Below are positions 20,912 to 32,855 of a DNA stretch of 64,000 nt, in pieces (within the stretch, counting starts at the first letter, position 1; each line of letters opens with the position of its first letter). A model generated the notes under the pieces. The model had not been told where the DNA came from. It did no database searches and worked only from the letters and a program-made list of their open reading frames with translations. The stretch comes from Rhineura floridana (lineage: Eukaryota; Chordata; Lepidosauria; Squamata; Rhineuridae). The translations under genes and the position numbers were made by a program. The DNA is taken from positions 226,467,943 to 226,531,942 of the forward strand of contig NC_084482.1 of NCBI RefSeq assembly GCF_030035675.1. Direction: 5' to 3'.

Positions 20912-22878
20912 TTAAAATGGTTTCTTCCCTGCATGTGTTCTTCGGTGTACAGTAAGGTGACTACTCTGGCGGAAGCTCTTTCCACATTCTGTGCACTTAA
21001 ATGATTTCTCCTGTGTGTGCGTTCTTTGATGACGTGCAAGGTCACTCCTGGCAATGAAGCTCTTTCCACATTCCATGCATTTAAATGGTTTCAATCCTGT
21101 GTGGGTTCTGTGATGTAAAGTAAGGCCACTGCTCTGACTGAAGCACTTTCCACACTCTCTGCATTTAAATGGTTTCTCCCCTGTGTGGGTTCTGTGATGT
21201 GCAGTAAGTTGATGGCTCTGACAGAAGCTCTTTCCACATTCCATGCATTTAAATGGTTTCTCCCCCGTGTGAGTTCTTTGATGTGAAGTACGGCTACCAA
21301 TATCACTGAAGCGCTTTCCACATTCCATGCATTTAAATGGCTTCTCCCCTGTATGGATTCTTTGGTGTACAGTAAGGTTACTATTCCGACTGAAGCTCTT
21401 TCCACATTCCAAGCATTTAAATGGCTTCTCCCCCGTGTGGGTTCTTTGGTGTTTAGTGAGGCTACCATTGACACTGAAGCACTTTCCACATTCCCTGCAT
21501 TTAGATGGCTTCTCCCCTGTGTGGGTTCTTTGATGTAAAATGAGGCAAGTATTATGACTAAAGCACTTTCCACACTCCATGCACTGAAATGGCTTCTCCC
21601 CTGTGTGGGTTCTTTGATGTACAGTAAGGTGACCATTCTGACTGAAACATTTTCCACACTCCATGCATTTAAATGGTTTCTCCCCTGTGTGGGTTCTTTG
21701 ATGTAAAGTAAGGTGACCATTCTGACTGAAACATTTTTTACACGCCATGCATTTAAATGGTTTCTCCCCTGTGTGGGTTCTTTGATGTACAGTAAGGCTA
21801 CTGCTCTCACTGAAGCACTTTCCACACTCCATGCATTTAAATGGTTTCTCCCCTGTGTGGGTTCTTTGATGTACAGTAAAACTACTGCTCTCACTGAAGC
21901 ACTTTCCACACTCCATGCATTTAAATGGTTTCTCCCCTGTGTGGGTTCTTTGATGTAAAGTAAAGCTACTGCTCTCACTGAAGCACTTTCCACACTCCAT
22001 ACATTCAAATGGTTTCTCCCCTGTGTGGGTTCTTTGATGTAAACTGAGGTGAGCATTCTGAGAAAAGCACTTTCCACACTCCATGCACTGAAATGGCTTC
22101 TCCCCTGTGTGGGTTCTTTGATGTAAAATGAGGCGAGCATTCTGACTAAAGCACTTTCCACACTCCATGCACTGAAATGGCTTCTCCCCTGTGTGGGTTC
22201 TTTGATGTACAGTAAGGTGATCATTCCGACTGAAACATATTCCACACTCTATGCACTTAAATGGCTTCTCCCCTGTGTGGGTTCTTTGATGTAAAATGAG
22301 GCGAGCATTTTGACTAAAGCACTTTCCACACTCCATGCACTGAAATGGCTTCTCCCCTGTGTGGGTTCTTTGATGTACAGTAAGGTGATCATTCCGACTG
22401 AAACATATTCCACACTCTATGCACTTAAATGGCTTCTCCCCTGTGTGGGTTCTTTGATGTAAAATGAGGCGACCATTCTGACTAAAGCACTTTCCACACT
22501 CCTTGCACTGAAATGGTTTCTCCCCTGTGTGGGTTCTTTGATGTACAGTAAAGCTACTGCTCCAACTGAAGCACTTTCCACACTCCATGCACTGAAATGG
22601 CTTCTCCCCTGTGTGCATTCTTTGATGTTGAGTAAGTTTACCCCTTACGCTGAAGCTCTTTCCACACACAGTGCATTTAAGTGACTTCTTCCTTCTGTGC
22701 GTTCTGTGATGCAAACGCTGAGAAGCAGAGGATTTCTGCCTCCCATTCTTTGAAGGGTTTCCTTCATATGTTTTTGGGCCCCTGTGATTTCCAAATGTGT
22801 CTTTTTGTGACTCACACTTCGCTTTTACCAATGACACCATCAATGGTTCCCTATCATTCTCATTCTTCTGCCCATCAT
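20912..22878 (-). CDS. Gene 2 C2H2 zinc-finger exon (21 fingers)
   Basis: Terminal exon after a CCCCTCAGCAG acceptor, phase 1, opening with Asp-Asp-Gly-Gln-Lys as in genes 1 and 3. A linker of about 65 residues leads into 21 complete 28-residue C2H2 fingers, many with CGKCF in place of CGKSF. Helix -1/2/3/6 sets are VGKQ, WSSV, QGRL, RDHV, QARL, RDHV, QARL, QAHL, ESSL, ESSV, ESSV, QGHL, QGHV, HTCL, VGSK, RSNV, DGSS, QHQA, QSGL, ASDR, QSHV. Fingers 4-5 and 6-7 are an identical pair. Finger 12 has CKKCF. The stop at 20914-20912 arises because AAA of the next KPFKC joint reads TAA; remains of that finger (CRQCGKSF) follow at about 20911-20880. With the upstream exons the product is about 776 residues, probably a nuclear DNA-binding repressor. 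No named orthologue is recognised. Confidence 0.94.
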
Positions 22879-23149
22879 CTGCTGAGGGGAAGGAGGGAGA
22901 AAAAATAACATTGGAAATTTAAGACAAAAACAAAGGATGTTAGCACAGATCAAGCCGAATTAGCTGCTTCTCAATATTTACATCTCTACAATTCTCCCCT
23001 TTTCTCTTTGTATGCCCACTTGCAACCAAGGTTGACTGAACATTCTACAGTCTCACAACAAAACAAATTCCTTTCAGGTCCATGTATCATTTGATGTCAC
23101 CAAGCCCAGATGGGTCTGATCTTTCCTCCTGCTGCCATACATTTCTTAA

Positions 23150-24857
23150 AGGCTTAATGGACAATATAAAAACTGACAAATCACCGGGCCCGGATGGCAT
23201 CCACCCGAGAGTTCTCAAAGAACTCAAAGGTGAAATTGCTGATCTGCTAACTAAAATATGTAACTTGTCCCTCGGGTCCTCCTCCGTGCCTGAGGACTGG
23301 AAAGTGGCAAATGTAACGCCAATCTTCAAAAAGGGATCCAGAGGGGATCCCGGAAATTACAGGCCAGTTAGCTTAACTTCTGTCCCTGGAAAACTGGTAG
23401 AAAGTATTATTAAAGCTAGATTAACTAAGCACATAGAAGAACAAGCCTTGCTGAAGCAGAGCCAGCATGGCTTCTGCAAGGGAAAGTCCTGTCTCAGTAA
23501 CCTATTAGAATTCTTTGAGAGTGTCAACAAGCATATAGATAGAGGGGATCCAGTGGACATAGTGTACTTAGACTTTCAAAAAGCGTTTGACAAGGTACCT
23601 CACCAAAGGCTTCTGAGGAAGCTTAGCAGTCATGGAATAAGAGGAGAGGTCCTCTTGTGGATACGGAATTGGTTAAGAAGCAGAAAGCAGAGAGTAGGAA
23701 TAAATGGACAGTTCTCCCAATGGAGGGCTGTAGAAAATGGAGTCCCTCAAGGATTGGTATTGGGACCTGTACTTTTCAACTTGTTCATTAATGACCTAGA
23801 ATTAGGAGTGAGCAGTGAAGTGGCCAAGTTTGCTGACGACACTAAATTGTTCAGGGTTGTTAAAACAAAAAGGGATTGCGAAGAGCTCCAAAAAGACCTC
23901 TCCAAACTGAGTGAATGGGCGGAAAAATGGCAAATGCAATTCAATATAAACAAGTGTAAAATTATGCATATTGGAGCAAAAAATCTGAATTTCACATATA
24001 CGCTCATGGGGTCTGAACTGGCGGTGACCGCCCAGGAGAGAGACCTCGGGGTTGTAGTGGACAGCACGATGAAAATGTCGACCCAGTGTGCGGCAGCTGT
24101 GAAAAAGGCAAATTCCATGCTAGCGATAATTAGGAAAGGTATTGAAAATAAAACAGCCGATATCATCATGCCGTTGTATAAATCTATGGTGCGGCCGCAT
24201 TTGGAATACTGTGTACAGTTCTGGTCGCCTCATCTCAAAAAGGATATTCTAGAGTTGGAAAAGGTTCAGAAGAGGGCAACCAGAATGATCAAGGGGACGG
24301 AGCGACTCCCTTACGAGGAAAGGTTGCAGCATTTGGGGCTTTTTAGTTAAGAGAAAAGGCGGGTCAGAGGAGACATGATAGAAGTGTATAAAATTATGCA
24401 TGGCCTTGAGAAAGTGGATAGAGAAAAGTTCTTCTCCCTCTCTCATAATACTAGAACTCGTGGACATTCAAAGAAGCTGAATGTTGGAAGATTCAGGACA
24501 GACAAAAGGAAGTACTTCTTTACTCAGCGCATAGTTAAACTATGGAATTTGCTCCCACAAGATGCAGTAATGGCCACCAGCTTGGATGGCTTTAAAAGAA
24601 GATTAGACAAATTCATGGAGGACAGGGCTATCAATGGCTACTAGCCGTGATGGCTGTGCTGTGCCACCCTAGTCAGTGGCAGCATGCTTCTGAAAACCAG
24701 TTGCCGGAAGCCTCAGGAGGGGAGAGTGTTCTTGCACTCGGGTCCTGCTTGCGGGCTTCCTCCAGGCACCTGGTTGGCCACTGTGAGAACAGGATGCTGG
24801 ACTAGATGGGCCACTGGCCTGATCCAGCAGGCTCTTCTTATGTTGTTATGTTCTTAA
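23150..24857 (+). mobile_element. CR1 LINE with nearly intact RT
   Basis: This 5'-truncated CR1 has an RT open from about 23150 to 24350 (KSPGPDGIHP, NYRPVSLTSV, LDFQKAFDKVPHQ, VPQGLVLGP, FADDTKL). A single TTA-to-TAA change at 24348 stops the frame, which then continues to 24644 (ending RLDKFMEDRAINGY), followed by the CR1 3' end with TTATGTTGTTATGTTCTTA. The endonuclease is missing. It lies in the gene 2 intron before the finger exon, antisense to the gene, and no matching element is in the equivalent introns of genes 1 and 3. It is a fairly young insertion. Confidence 0.93.
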
Positions 24858-24984
24858 AAATGTATGCAATAAAAAGCTGGGAGAGAAGGAAGAGAAGGCT
24901 GTGAAAGGGGCCGAACAGGGCACAGCTCACTGCTCCTTGGTTCCTCTGAATTTGACTGCACTCAGAAGTAGTGCTCCGACAGAA

Positions 24985-25160
24985 ATACAGGAACACAGGA
25001 AGTTGCCTTATACTGAATCAAACCATTGGTCCTTCTAGCCCAGTCCTGTCTACACTGCAGGATTCCAGAAGACGAACCTTCCAGGGACCTGAAAATGCCA
25101 GGGATTAAACCTAGGAATTTTTTCATAGAACTTAATGTGCTCTGTCGCGGAGTCAAGATA
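24985..25160 (-). mobile_element. tRNA-derived SINE (gene 2 intron)
   Basis: Shares GGAACACAGGAAGTTGCCTT and ACTGAATCAAACCATTGGT with 29705-29900. Its tRNA-like head lies at the right end. It sits beside the KRAB-B exon, as its paralogues do. Confidence 0.65.
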
Positions 25161-25346
25161 GGGATGGCCCAAGACCAAGATTACAAGAGTTTACGAAGAT
25201 GCTCTGAATTATAGGTTGAATTCTGTATCAATGAATATGCCACGGGGTGTATATTTCATTGCCAACCTTTTTAATTTAGCCACAAGTCCTGCATCAACGA
25301 TTTGTCCCCATTATAACCTTTCCCCAGATATTTTTCAAATCCATAC

Positions 25347-25430
25347 CTGCTGATATCTCCCCTTCATCAACACCCCATCCAATGGGAGCTTGTCCTTCTA
25401 GCGAAGAGATGAAGCCCTGTTTGGATATTT
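25347..25430 (-). CDS. Gene 2 KRAB-B-like exon (intact)
   Basis: An 84-bp exon in phase 1 at both ends, between a TTGGAAAG acceptor and a GTATGG donor. It encodes EISKQGFISSLEGQAPIGWG, then VDEGEISA. The pattern of a Ser-Lys pair, Ile-Ser, Leu-Glu and a Trp after a short gap matches the KRAB B box (SKPDVISxLEQGEEPW-like). B boxes strengthen A-box repression but are not essential. This is the only intact version in the window. The exons at 8925 and 30087 share a frame-breaking deletion, and the one at 50507 has lost its start. Confidence 0.82.
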
Positions 25431-25718
25431 CTTTCCAAGAAAGAGACAAGCTGGTTAGTTCTGAACCCATATTATCCAGGCACTCCATGTCCACCCATTA
25501 CTACGCCCCCCTCCCAAATTCCAAGTAAGGCAGGATTATACAGCCACAAGAGTGACTGTATTCTATAGCCAGTATGGATTTTTCACATTCCGCAATGTTA
25601 AATTGAAAATACCCCCATGCCATTCTGATGCTTCCCATCAGCTCATTTCAAAACAAAACCTTACAAAACTTATAGTTCTGAACTCATAAACAATTGCTTA
25701 ACAACCCTGTAAATTTTC

Positions 25719-28700
25719 ATGGCGATACATAAAAGAAACTCAGAGGGAGGCCATGGTAAACCAGCTCTGAATCCCTCTTACCACAAAAACCCTATGAACA
25801 GAGTATCCAAGTTGCAACACGAGATAGTGCTGGAAGATGAGACCCCCAGGACAGAAGGCACTCACCAGGCTACTGGGGAAGAACAAAGGACAAGTACGAG
25901 TAGCGCTGTGACTAATGACACAGCTGGGTCAAAGCCAAAAGGAAGCCCAGCGGCTGATGCGCAAAGATGCAAAAGAAGTGTCTGGAGTTGTGCAACGTAC
26001 ACAATAGGAACATGGAATGTGAGAAGCATGAACCAGGGAAAGTTAGGAATTGTTAAGCAAGAAATGGATTATATCAACATTACAATACTTGGTGTGAGTG
26101 AATTAAAATGGACTGGAATGGGACATTTTCAATCAGGCAACTACAAAATATTTTCTGCAGGAAATGAGAAATCAAGAAGAAACGGAGTTGCTTTAATAGT
26201 GAGAAGTGATGTAGCAAAAGCAATTAGGAGCTACAACGCAAGGTCAGTGAGAGTGATATCAATGAGATTAAACGGGAAACCTATCAACATAACCATCATC
26301 CAAGACTATGCTCCGACGGCAAACACAGAAGAAGAGGAATTGGAGAGATTTTACGCAGAAGTACAGGAGGAAATTGATCACGCACCAAAACAAGATGTGC
26401 TGATAATCATGGGGGATTGGAATGCAAAAGTAGGGAACAGAGAAGAACTAGGAATTGTGGGGAAATGGGGCTTAGGAGACTTATTGAATTCTGTGAAACC
26501 AATAATTCGTTTCTTGCGAACACATTTTTTGAGCAACCGAAAAGACGACTGTACACATGGACATCACCAAATGGTCAATATAGGAATCAAACTGATTATA
26601 TAATTGGTAGCAGAAGATGGAGAAGGTCCATATTTTCTGCAAAAACAAGACCAGGAGCAGACTGCAGTACAGATCATGAACTGGTTGTATCGAAAATCAG
26701 AGTAAAGCTGAAGAAGACCAACAAAGCAATCATCATGCCAAAATATAATTTAAATAACATCCCAGAAGCATATAAAGATCAAATGAGAAATAGGTTTGAG
26801 GCTTTAGACTTAGTTGACAGAGAACCAGAAGAACTATGGAATGAAGTCAGAGACGTTATCAGAGGAATGCAAAAAGACAATACCTCTAGTCAAAAAGAGA
26901 GAAAGACCCCAATGGATGACTGAAGAAACTCTTCAAATGGTTAAAGAGAGAAGGAAAGCAAAAGCAAAAGGAGATAGAAACACAGTCAGAACCCTAAATG
27001 CAACAATACAGCGACTAGTACATAGGGACAAAGAGAACTATTACAATAGTTATTGCATAGAAATAGAAGAGGACAACAAAAAGGGTAGAACAAGAGCCCT
27101 GTTCCAAAAGATTAGAGAAATGTAAGGGAAATTTAAACCAAGAGTAGGGATGTTGAATAACCAACAGGGAAACACACTGACTGACTGAGATGAAAGAAAA
27201 GGAAGATGGAAGCAATACACTGAAGAACTCTATAAAAGAGATGCCAGGATGACAGATTCATTCACGGAGGAACCATATGATGAAGAACCAGAAATTTTAG
27301 AATGCGAGGCGAAAGCTGCTCTTAAAATACTTGGAAGAAACAAATCACCAGAAACAGATGGCATACCAATAGAGTTGCTACAAGCTAGACTGAATCTGTC
27401 CAAATTTTGACAAAAATCTGTCAAGAAATATGGAAAACTAAACAATGGCCCACAGACTGGAAGCGTTCAATATACATCCCAATTCCAAAGAAAGGGGATC
27501 CCAGGGAATGCAGTAATTATCAAACTATTGCCTTAACATCCCATGCAAGTAAATTAATGCTCAAGATTCTACAACAAAGGCTCTTGCCATATATGGAGCG
27601 AAAAATGCCAGACGTCCAAGCTGGATTTAGAAAGGGAAGAGGCACCAGAGATCATATAGCAAACATACATTGGATAATGGAACAGACCAAGGAATTCAGA
27701 AGGAAATCACCCTGTGCTTTATAAATTACAGCAAAGCCTTTGACTGTGTAGATCATGAAAAACGATGGGATGCTTTAAAAGAAGTGGGGGTGCGACAGCA
27801 TCTGATTGTCCTGATGCGCAACCTATACTCTGGACAAGAGGCTACTGTAAGGACAGAATATGGAGAAACCGATTGGTTCCCCATCGGAAAGGGTGTGAGA
27901 CAGGGGTGTATTTTATCACCCTATTTATTTAATCTATATGCAGAACATATCATATACAGAAAGCAGGATTGGACCAAGATGAAGGAGGTGTGAAAATTGG
28001 AGGGAGAAATATCAGTAATTTAAGATATGCAGACGATACCATACTACTAGCAGAAACCAGTAATGATTTTTTAAAAATGCTGATGAAAGTTAAAGAGGAA
28101 AGTGCAAAAACAGGACTACAGCTGAACGTCAAAAAGACTAAAGTAATGACAACAGAAGATTTATGTAACTTTACAGTTGACAATGAGGACAATGAACTTG
28201 TCAAGGATTATCAATACCTTGGTACAGTCATTAACCAAAGTGGAGACAATAGTCAAGAAATCAGGAGAAGGCTAGGACTGGGGAGGGCAGCTCTGAGAGA
28301 ACTAGAAAAGGTCCTCAAATGTAAAGATGTATCACTGAACACTAAAGTCAGGATCATTCAGACCATGGTATTTCCGATCTCTATGTATGGATGTGAAAGT
28401 TGTACAGTGAAAAAAGCGGATAAGAAAAAAATCAACTCATTTGAAATGTGGTGTTGAAGGAGAGCTTTGTGGATATCATGGACTGCAAAAAAGACAAACA
28501 TAAGAACATAAGAAGAGCCTGCTGGATCAGGCCAGTGGCCCATCTAGTCCAGCATCCTGTTCTCACAGTGGCCAACCAGGTGCCTGGGGGAAGCCCACAA
28601 GCAGGACCCGAGTGCAAGAACACTCTCCCCTCCTGAGGCTTCCGGCAACTGGTTTTCAAAAGCATGCTGCCTCTGACTAGGGTGGCACAGCACAGCCATC

Positions 28701-29602
28701 ACGGCTAGTAGCCATTGATAGCCCTGTCCTCCATGAATTTGTCTAATCTTCTTTTAAAGCCGTCCAAGCTGGTGGCCATTACTGCGTCTTGTGGGAGCAA
28801 ATTCCATAGTTTAACTATGCACTGAGTAAAGAAGTACTTCCTTTTGTCTGTCCTGAATTTTCCAACGTTCAGCTTCTTTGAATGTCCACGAGTTCTAGTA
28901 TTATGAGAGAGGGAGAAGAACTTTTCTCTATCCACTTTCTCAATGCCATGCATAATTTTATACACTTCTATCATGTCTCCTCTGACCCGCCTTTTCTCTA
29001 AACTAAAAAGCCCCAAATGCTGCAACCTTTCCTCGTAAGGGAGTCGCTCCATCCCCTTGATCATTCTGGTTGCCCTCTTCTGAACCTTTTCCAACTCTAG
29101 AATATCCTTTTTGAGATGAGGCGACCAGAACTGTACACAGTATTCCAAATGCGGCCGCACCATAGATTTATTCAACGGCATGATGATATCGGCTGTTTTA
29201 TTTTCAATACCTTTCCTAATTATCGCTAGCATGGAATTTGCCTTTTTCACAGCTGCCGAACACTGGGTCGACATTTTCATTGTGCTGTCCACTACAAATA
29301 AGTGGGTGTCAGAACAAATTAAACCAGAACTATCACTAGAAGCTAGAATGATAAAACTGAGGTTATCATTCTTTGGACACAAAAGAAGACATGATTCACT
29401 TGAAAAGACAATAATTTTGGGAAAAACAGAAGGGAGTAGAAAAAGAGGAAGGCCAAACAAGAGATGGATTGATTCCATAAAGGAAGCCACAGACCTGAAC
29501 TTGCAAGATCTGAACAGGGTGGTTCATGATAGATGCTCTTGGAGGTCGCTGATTCATAGGGTCGCCATGGGTCGTGGTCGACTTGGAGGCACATAACAAC
29601 AA
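25719..29602 (+). mobile_element. BovB (RTE) LINE, near full length, interrupted
   Basis: It starts in a 5' region with the ACGAGATAGTGCTGGAAGAT block. The APE endonuclease follows (IGTWNVRSMNQGKL, ILGVSELKWTGMG, IIMGDWNAKVG), then the RT (YSKAFDCVDHEK, GVRQGCILSP, RYADDTILLAE) and the C-terminal domain ending at 29602 with GGTCGCCATGGGTCG and an ACATAACAACAA tail. Several frameshifts and a 23-bp deletion near 26480 (compare 50990-51010) break it. A CR1 splits it at 28498-29296. It lies in gene 2 between the decayed and intact KRAB-B exons, opposite to the gene. Confidence 0.93.
28498..29296 (-). mobile_element. CR1 inserted into the BovB
   Basis: A minus-strand, 5'-truncated CR1 with its 3' tail at 28498 (TTCTTATG repeats read backwards). 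It has an open C-terminal region through [33 protein letters not shown] and [14 protein letters not shown]. On either side BovB continues: AGACAAA at the left joins AATAAGTGGGTGTCAGAAC at the right. It is therefore younger than the BovB. Confidence 0.92.
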
Positions 29603-29704
29603 TATTCAGTAAGAAGCATAGTGAGGGACAACGTAAGTGCAGCCATGCTGGGAAAGAGGCCAAACTGAGCACAGCTCACTGCACTCAAAAGAGATGGTCA
29701 GAGA

Positions 29705-29900
29705 GAAATATAGGAACACAGGAAGTTGCCTTATACTGAATCAAACGATTATCCCCTCTAGCTTAATACTGTCTACACTGGCTGGCAGCTGCTCTGCAAG
29801 GTTTCAAATGAGGGCCCCTCCCAGCTCTACCTGAAGATTCCAAGGATTAAATCTAGGAACATCTACGTGCAAATCAGGTGCTCTGCCACTGAGCTAGTCT
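29705..29900 (-). mobile_element. tRNA-derived SINE (copy B)
   Basis: Inverted counterpart of 9177-9355, with the same tRNA-like head (reverse of TGCTCTGCCACTGAGCTA at about 29880-29898). It predates the A/B duplication. Confidence 0.65.
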
Positions 29901-30086
29901 TTTCTCAAAGGCAGGAACGGCTCAAGACCAATGTTGCACAAGTTTGCAATGACGCTTTGGACTGTAATGAGAATGCCTCATCTGTGGGTTATATATTTCA
30001 CTGGCCAACTCTGAATTTAGCCACAGGCACTGCATCATCTTTTGTTCCCACGGTAACCTTTCCCAAGATATTTTTCCAATCCATAC

Positions 30087-30150
30087 CTGCTGATCTCTCC
30101 CCTTCATCAGTGTCCTTCCAGCCAAGAGATGAAATGAGGTTTTGAAATTT
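30087..30150 (-). pseudogene. Decayed KRAB-B-like exon (gene 2, second copy)
   Basis: A 64-bp relic with the same loss of about 20 bp and in-frame TGA as 8925-8988. It keeps an acceptor (CCCTTGAAAG) and a better donor (GTATGG). Gene 2 therefore carries two KRAB-B exons, this broken one and the intact one at 25347, separated by the BovB/CR1 block. If spliced in, this exon would end translation before the fingers. Confidence 0.75.
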
Positions 30151-31449
30151 CTTTCAAGGGAAGAAGCAAGCTAGTTACTTCTGAGAACAAAACATCCAGG
30201 CATTGCTATGGGCCTCTCCCAAAAGCAGAGAAAGGCAAGATCTTAGACCTCCTGGTGATGAATAGGATAGGGATGTGTTGACTGAATAGGATCCATAGGA
30301 CACTTGTAAACAGGCGTTCGGTGTACTTTAAGCACAGCTCAGTAGCATTGTGGAAATCAATCCAGCTATTTCAATTTGGGAGTTTCTCAGCAGATGGAAG
30401 GGAAGTTTCCACATACAGGCCGCCACTTCCTTTATAGAAAGACCGCTGCTGGATCAGAGCAAAGGTCTATCTAGTCCAGCATCTTCACAGTGCCTGAGGA
30501 GATGTGTACAGGAACTCCACAAGGAGGACATAAAGGCAACAGCCCTTCCGATTCTGGCAGACAGCAGTCAGCCTCTCCTGCACCCCTTTCAGAGGAAGGG
30601 TGGGACAGAAATTGAATATAGATAAACAAATAGTTCCCATTCGGAGCTTTATCTTCCATGATTATTTCTAATCCCCTTTGGAAGATGAGAATTATTTGCA
30701 TCTATTTTCACAGCAGAAGATATAAGGCAGATCCCTGTGTCCAAACTAATTTGTGCAGGAAGGGCGTCTGAGGAATTATGATCATTTATTAATTATTCTT
30801 TGATTTATATCCCGCCCTTCCTCCCAGCCGGAGCAGGAATTGAGGCAGATAAGAAAGGGTGTCTGAGGAATTGAGACAGATAACGAGTTTCAATCTCTTT
30901 TTAGCATACTGGTTTTAATTATTTTTGAAAAATATTTTGAATTACTTCTTTTTAACTGTTTTTATTGGTAATATGAATGTTTTTTGTAAACCACTGAGAG
31001 GTTTTCCACAAACAAGTGGTGTGTGTGTATATATATAATACAATACAATAAAATAAAGATTCAGAAGTCTAATATTGGAGGCAGTACGCTTCTGATTACC
31101 AATTGCTAGGAACGGCAGGACAGGAGAGAGCTCTTGTGTCAGGTCCTGCTTTCGGGCTCCCCATGGGCATCTGGCTGGCCACGGTGAGAACTGGGTGATG
31201 GACTAGAGGAGCCACTGACCTGATCCAGCAGGCTTTCTGTTCTGAAAGCCATATGAGTTGTCCACCAGTAGAACTCACAGCTGGACAGGTGACTCTGGGC
31301 TCCCTTGGGAGGAAGGGCGGGATATAAATTTAATAAACAAATACAATCAATACATAAAAATAATAATCTGCCAGGAATGATGTTACACAGGAACTATCGG
31401 CGTCTATTCCCAACACCGAAGAGGGCCCCATAACAGGCTAAGCAGCTAC

Positions 31450-31527
31450 CTGCTGATGCCTCCTCTTCTTTGAGATCCTGGTTAAACGGATATTTCTCTT
31501 CTTCCCAGCAGGAACTGAGGTCAGATT
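31450..31527 (-). CDS. Gene 2 linker exon after KRAB-A
   Basis: A 78-bp exon in phase 1 at both ends, differing from the gene 1 exon in one residue (EEEASA for EEETSA). The acceptor is TTGGAAG and the donor GTAGCT. Conservation in three gene copies supports it as coding; no known domain. Confidence 0.65.
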
Positions 31528-32695
31528 CTTCCAAGGAAACAGACAACACTAGTTACTTTTGACCACAAAACATTTACCCAATCCAAATTGAGCCTCTTAA
31601 AGCTAAGAGGAGGTATAATTATGGTCTTTATTATTATTATTATTAATTTAATTTATAACTCCCGCACCCCCATGAACAGGACAGAGCCTTTATGGTCGCA
31701 GCGGCAGCAGTCTGGCACTTAGTTTGAAACGCCTGTTGGAGATGACACAGCCAGCTGTTTTCATTTGGGCCATATCATTTTAACAAACCAAAAGCAAAAG
31801 TGAGCCTGGGAGCCGTCCTCTTTCTCCCTCAATAAGCAAGCCAGAGATGCGCTTCAAAGTTACAATCCTCTGGTAAAATCTTCTCTCATGGTGATTAAGA
31901 TTCAAGCCACTGCAACATATTTACATAGACAGAAACACCATCAGCACTTCAGTGTCTTAGTTTGAAAAGAATAATCAGTTGTGAAAGATGTTAGATTTCT
32001 GAAAGGGAAATATAACGGCATGTGTTATATGAATGCTCCTGTCCTGAGCAGTGTCTGAGGCAGGAGCCGCCAAGGCAGCAGGAGCAGGAAAGGGATCTTC
32101 GCAATATATGGTTCCCCTACTCCTGGCAATAACAACAACGAACCCCAACTGACAGCAGCTTCAACAGTGACTGGTCTGAGGCAGAGGAGCACCACTTCCA
32201 AAACAAGAAGGTTGCAGCCCCCTTTACCACCTCCAGACATTGGTTCAGGACTCGCACTGCCCATCCTGGCACCGATGGAACAGAAAGAGTTGAGAGCTGT
32301 CAGCATAGCGGTGACATTTTGCCCCAAATCCACCGAGCTCCAAATAGGAGAAAGGGGGGGATATACGAATTTCAGATGAAATTATTATTACAAACATACA
32401 TGGTCACTGTTCAAGTAAGCATGCTTGAGACTGCAGCCTTATTTCAACTTCCAGTTTATAACTCAGCTATAGTTTGCACGTGAAAAGGAGTCCAGCAGTG
32501 GGGGAGGAGGGAGAAACTTGTCAAGGAGAGCGTTTGTACCCATTCCCCAGTGAAGATGCCAGGGAGCGAGCCATGCCAAGCAGGTGTCCAGGGCACATCA
32601 CCAAGGCGTAACAGCCGCTTTCACTGCAGGGATAAAGGGCACAAATTGCAAATTCACACTTTCAAAATCAGTCAGGGAAAAAAACGGCTCCTTAC

Positions 32696-32822
32696 CAACA
32701 GAGGCCACAGTTTCATAGTTCTCCTTCATGACTTCCCTGTGCAGAGCTCCTTGGCCTGGCTCCAGCAGAGCCCATTTCTCCTCACTGAACGATGCAGCTA
32801 TGTCCCCAAAGGTCACCAGACC
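32696..32822 (-). CDS. Gene 2 KRAB-A exon
   Basis: A 127-bp exon between TTCTTCCAG and GTAAGG, phase 0 to 1. Its KRAB A box is identical in protein to gene 1, including the unusual DI, EKW and MKE at the positions known to touch TRIM28 in mammals. It is preceded by the same CR1 3' end (about 32856). It joins in frame to 31527-31450, 25430-25347 and 22878-20912. Confidence 0.92.
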
Positions 32823-32855
32823 CTGGAAGAACAAGAGGAAGATGACAAAACAATG

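Noticed and set aside
21000-22700. CRISPR-like regular spacing of repeats
   Set aside because: The 84-bp period is the zinc-finger unit in a vertebrate gene; there is no spacer structure.
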